Assembly: GCA_014239365.1 (NCBI GenBank)
Contig: JAAZZB010000069.1
Location: 1-43,051 of the forward strand
Reading direction: 5' to 3'
Origin: Verrucomicrobiia bacterium
GTDB lineage: Bacteria > Verrucomicrobiota > Verrucomicrobiia > Limisphaerales > UBA1100
DNA length: 43,051 nt
Under the pieces are notes generated by a model. The model saw nothing but the letters and a program-made list of their open reading frames with translations. It ran no database searches and had not been told where the DNA came from. Positions 40,723-43,051 of this stretch are shown here, piece after piece; position 1 is the first letter of the stretch, and the number at the start of each line of letters is the position of its first letter. The translations under genes and the position numbers were made by a program.

Positions 40723-41666
40723 TTGCGAAGAATCTGCCTCTTCACCCACTTCAGCGGCCAAATCAAGTTTCGAAATACATCTTGGAAACAAGCAGCAAGG
40801 CGATCCGACCTGTCCGGCTCAATAAACCACTCGCAATCCCCCATATGCCGCTCACAGGCATTGTAAAAACCCGCCGATAATCGATCTATTTTAAATCGAT
40901 GCTTCATAGAGCCCCTTTGGTGCGCCAAAAAAGGCTCCCCCCCCCATTGGAATTCATCATGATAGTCTCCGCAACCCCGCAAGGCTATTGCATTTTCTTC
41001 GCTGGGTTTAACTAAATCGAGCACCCGGTAAGATACGCCGTTCTCTTCTAGGTATGCGGGCACTTGCCAGCCGACGTCTTTTTCCAAATAATATCCCATT
41101 GGCAATTGATATAATTCCGACAAATCAGGGTTTCCAATATATATATTAGTTCCCTTGTCAGGCAATACCGACAATTTGGAAAGATCGCAATTTGGCGAAA
41201 CAGCCATCCAGGTTGCCGAGGGCTTGTTCTTATATTGCTGACGCTGAACGTTCCCGGAACTAAACCCCCCAATTCCTTCGTACTGCGTGGCAAAGACCCC
41301 CACTCCATTAGCCCCACATAGCTCTTCAAGCAACACGCTATCCCAAGACTGCCTCAATATGCAAACATCCGTATCAGATATCACATTTACACATCCAAAA
41401 TGAAAGTTTCCTATTGCCGCCTCGATTGCCTTGGCGTGCCCCATGGACCCGCCGTCTTTTTCAATTGTGACGACTCTCTCCACTTGGGGGTCTGCGAGCA
41501 TCTTTTTGGCAGACCGCCCATCCAGACAATATGCGTGGAAACTTAAATCTTGCTTTCTGCTGGCCAACCCGATGTAATTATTTATTACATATTTGGCGTA
41601 AGCAACAGAGTTCGAAGATACTGTTAAATGAATGTGAATCAATTTATGGGCCGAGGCTCTTTCCAT
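40719..41666 (-). CDS. Glycosyltransferase-like protein with DxD motif (GT-A fold)
   Basis: A 315-aa protein. IHIHLTVSSNSVAYAKYVINNY is the start, then VNVISDTDVCIL (about 95-106) with a DxD-type site, YEGIGGFSSG and a C-terminal half with GCGDYHDEFQWGGEPFLAHQ. I cannot place it in a CAZy family with certainty; the DTD motif and its position make a GT-A glycosyltransferase likely. QWGGEP is encoded by a G9 run (plus-strand 40937-40945). It overlaps the GT4-like gene at its 3' end (ATGA) and is followed upstream by the AT-rich region. Substrate unknown. Confidence 0.7.
   Translation of the reverse strand: MERASAHKLIHIHLTVSSNSVAYAKYVINNYIGLASRKQDLSFHAYCLDGRSAKKMLADPQVERVVTIEKDGGSMGHAKAIEAAIGNFHFGCVNVISDTDVCILRQSWDSVLLEELCGANGVGVFATQYEGIGGFSSGNVQRQQYKNKPSATWMAVSPNCDLSKLSVLPDKGTNIYIGNPDLSELYQLPMGYYLEKDVGWQVPAYLEENGVSYRVLDLVKPSEENAIALRGCGDYHDEFQWGGEPFLAHQRGSMKHRFKIDRLSAGFYNACERHMGDCEWFIEPDRSDRLAACFQDVFRNLIWPLKWVKRQILRK
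40937..40945 (-). repeat. G9 homopolymer tract inside a glycosyltransferase gene
   Basis: Nine consecutive G on the coding (minus) strand in the codons TGG GGG GGG GAG (residues Trp-Gly-Gly-Glu). It stands out in an AT-rich gene. Slippage by one base would truncate the product about 75 residues before its normal end. Confidence 0.7.
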
Positions 41667-41911
41667 TTCAATTGCGAATTTCGTTTACGGCAAATAGCCA
41701 ACCTCGGATGAACGGGGATGGTGACCATTTCTCAGCGATCACAATTCCCCGAATATGCTTCAATGGCATGATTGGGTTTCAATTTCTAATTTTTAGAACA
41801 ACGGTATTATTTTCTGAAAAACACTTCCCCCCATGCATAACTTCCATTGCAGTCATTCTAGTATTCATATTTAATTGCTCTTTGATTATTTAACAGTTTT
41901 ATACAACCAAG
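41667..41911. other. AT-rich intergenic region without a convincing gene
   Basis: About 245 bp between the DxD glycosyltransferase and the small ORF. On the minus strand I find only two short frames, 29 codons (41779-41868) and 33 codons (41668-41769), which lie in the same frame and are separated by a TGA. They have no recognised motif and may be remnants of an older gene. No clear terminator or promoter could be assigned. Confidence 0.5.
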
Positions 41912-42064
41912 CTAGGCCACACTTAAATATTCTTCATAATAATCTAGCTTCACTACATTATTTTCATTCAATTCATTTGATATATCTTTATTTTTGATCT
42001 CAGGTGCACCCAAAATTTTCCTTTGAAAATTTATTAAAATGTTCAACTTATTTTCAGGCATCAT
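41912..42064 (-). CDS. Candidate 50-aa protein overlapping the ABC exporter gene
   Basis: A 50-codon frame begins with two ATGs (42064 and 42061) and overlaps the last 11 bases of the ABC gene, ending at TAG 41912. The product is acidic and hydrophilic (a QRKILGAPEIKNKDISNEL stretch, then NENNVVKLDYYEEYL). It has no signal peptide, membrane helix or known motif. The composition is protein-like and the overlap fits translational coupling, but the AT richness makes chance ORFs likely. It could also be the start of a truncated larger gene. Unknown function. Confidence 0.4.
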   Translation of the reverse strand: MMPENKLNILINFQRKILGAPEIKNKDISNELNENNVVKLDYYEEYLSVA

Positions 42065-43051
42065 TTTTTGTCATATTTTCAGATGGCAAACCTAAGTCAA
42101 TCGTAGTGTCAGCTATTTTTGAAATTGCGATTCGGTGTGTTGCGAATAGTATTGTCATGGTCCCTTTTAAGGATTCCAATGCATCAACTATCTTTTGCTC
42201 AGAAACATTGTCGAGATTGGACGTTGCTTCATCTAATAATAACAATTTTGGCTGCTTCAGCATTGCGCGGGCAAGTGACAGGCGTTGCATCTGCCCAGCA
42301 GAAAGCCCCCCTCCCTGTTCAGTTATATAATGATCCAACCCTTTGGCCAAAGCAAAAATGAAACCACAATTGCATTTTTTCAGTGTTGTGAAAATTTCTT
42401 CTTGATTATAGCTCGTTGCACTACCGTAATTTAAATATGCTCTAACTGTCCCTTCTATTATGAACGGGTCAGGCCCAACATAAGCCATCCCTTCTGTCAA
42501 ACTGTCGCCCAGTTCATCGATATTGTGCTCACTTCCATTGTGAATAATGTCTATTGACCCCGATGTCGCCTTTAAAATGTTGCACATTATCATTAACAAA
42601 GTGGTTTTGCCGCATCCCGAAGGGCCTGTCAAAATAACCATTTCCCCCGCATTTATTTTCAAACTTATTCCAGATATTATTGGCTCAATGTCCCATTTGA
42701 ATGAAACATTACTCAAGCGGAATCCAACCGGTTCCCTTATGCTATAGCGCTCAGGTCGTGTGATTATTTTTTCCTCTGCGCTAGATTGCAACGATTCAGA
42801 TTCGTACCAATCGCGTAATTCCCTCATTCTCGGCCAATTGCCATTTATGCTTGCTGTCACCCTGGAGGCATCTGCTATCGCCTGGAAGAACCTCATTACT
42901 AGATAGATATAGGCTATTGTAAACCCTGCGCTGATTTCTGACTGATTTGCCACACTGACCATCACCAGCGTAATAACGATCACTCCAATTAATTGGGGAA
43001 CAACTCCCCTCACTGAGCCAAATATATAATATTTTTTTGATGACTGCACGA
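42054..43051 (-). CDS. ABC transporter, fused membrane and ATPase domains (MsbA/PglK-type), partial
   Basis: The gene enters from the right edge and its 5' part is outside the window. The visible 332 codons hold the last helices of an ABC exporter membrane domain (VPQLIGVIVITLVMVSVAN, AYIYLVMRFFQAIADA) and a full ATPase: VSFKWDIEPIISGISL, Walker A GPSGCGKTT, LTEGMAYVGPDPF for the Q-loop region (Gln of the loop appears as Gly-Pro-Asp here), signature LSAGQMQRLSLARA, Walker B LLLLDEATSNLD and switch His in ATHR. In glycan loci such exporters flip lipid-linked oligosaccharides (PglK) or lipid A (MsbA). The segment is AT-rich. Downstream it overlaps a small ORF. Substrate inferred from context. 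Confidence 0.88.
   Translation of the reverse strand, partial: VQSSKKYYIFGSVRGVVPQLIGVIVITLVMVSVANQSEISAGFTIAYIYLVMRFFQAIADASRVTASINGNWPRMRELRDWYESESLQSSAEEKIITRPERYSIREPVGFRLSNVSFKWDIEPIISGISLKINAGEMVILTGPSGCGKTTLLMIMCNILKATSGSIDIIHNGSEHNIDELGDSLTEGMAYVGPDPFIIEGTVRAYLNYGSATSYNQEEIFTTLKKCNCGFIFALAKGLDHYITEQGGGLSAGQMQRLSLARAMLKQPKLLLLDEATSNLDNVSEQKIVDALESLKGTMTILFATHRIAISKIADTTIDLGLPSENMTKNDA

Noticed and set aside
41668..41868. Two short frames in one frame separated by a TGA, possibly stop readthrough or selenocysteine
   Set aside because: No recognised product, no SECIS-like stem that I could see, and AT-rich DNA makes short frames common.
1..43051. tRNA, rRNA, CRISPR array, insertion sequence, integrase or attachment site
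   Set aside because: I looked for these by eye and found none; short or diverged copies could have escaped.

Overview
The window reads as a cell-envelope glycoconjugate locus of a Gram-negative bacterium. Evidence is a Kdo-pathway isomerase (kdsD), two GT9 heptosyltransferase-like enzymes, a WaaG-like core transferase and an O-antigen ligase/polymerase. The mix of GC-rich and AT-rich segments, the many unrelated glycosyltransferases and methyltransferases, a large IPT/TIG-like surface protein and an extragenic palindrome make me think of the PVC group, most likely Verrucomicrobiota. That is a guess, not a demonstration. I see no rRNA, tRNA, CRISPR array, transposase or integrase.

Layout. (1) 1-2123, minus: two coupled GT4 genes, the second running off the left edge. 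(2) 2.2-8.4 kb: a mosaic of small units that keeps changing strand, with one GT4, five methyltransferase-like genes and one GT9-like gene. Two convergent pairs share their stop codons. (3) 8.5-11.3 kb, plus: a DxD glycosyltransferase, kdsD and a heptosyltransferase, an LPS inner-core unit. (4) 11.3-16.95 kb, minus: O-antigen ligase, GT2, GT4, galE, then a 2OG-Fe(II) oxygenase coupled to an FkbM methyltransferase. (5) 17.0-23.4 kb, plus: a two-domain metallo-beta-lactamase-fold protein, a 594-aa membrane-anchored exported protein, and a tightly overlapping ABC system made of a LolD-type ATPase, a FtsX/MacB-type permease and a ZnuA/TroA-like lipoprotein. (6) 23.7-29.2 kb, plus: a 1484-aa exported protein with about eight IPT-like modules, coupled to a DegT-type sugar aminotransferase. 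(7) 29.3-39.6 kb, minus: a nine-gene run with overlapping or abutting ends: methyltransferase, GT4, GT4, methyltransferase, GT2, asnB, GT4, WecA/WbpL-type phosphoglycosyltransferase, WbpM/PglF-type 4,6-dehydratase. (8) 39.7-43.05 kb, minus: an AT-rich segment with an MsbA/PglK-type ABC exporter cut by the right edge, a small ORF and two more glycosyltransferases.

How the parts fit (inference). The dehydratase and the DegT aminotransferase could together make a UDP-4-amino-4,6-dideoxy-HexNAc. The WecA-type enzyme would load it on undecaprenyl phosphate, the GT genes would extend it, and AsnB may amidate a uronic acid or a related carboxylate. The ABC exporter could flip the lipid-linked glycan, and the O-antigen ligase could attach it to a lipid A core built with KdsD, the heptosyltransferases and the WaaG-like enzyme.

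The least conventional part is 17.0-23.4 kb. A lipoprotein of the zinc-binding-protein family that has lost two of the usual metal-ligand histidines is coupled to a FtsX-type rather than a ZnuB-type permease, next to a large uncharacterised exported protein and an MBL-fold protein with a degenerate first domain. Other points worth a second look are a hairpin that hides a Shine-Dalgarno at 2.2 kb, G8 and G9 tracts inside glycosyltransferase genes, a switch of G/C strand bias inside the IPT-like gene, and a small ORF overlapping the end of the ABC exporter gene.
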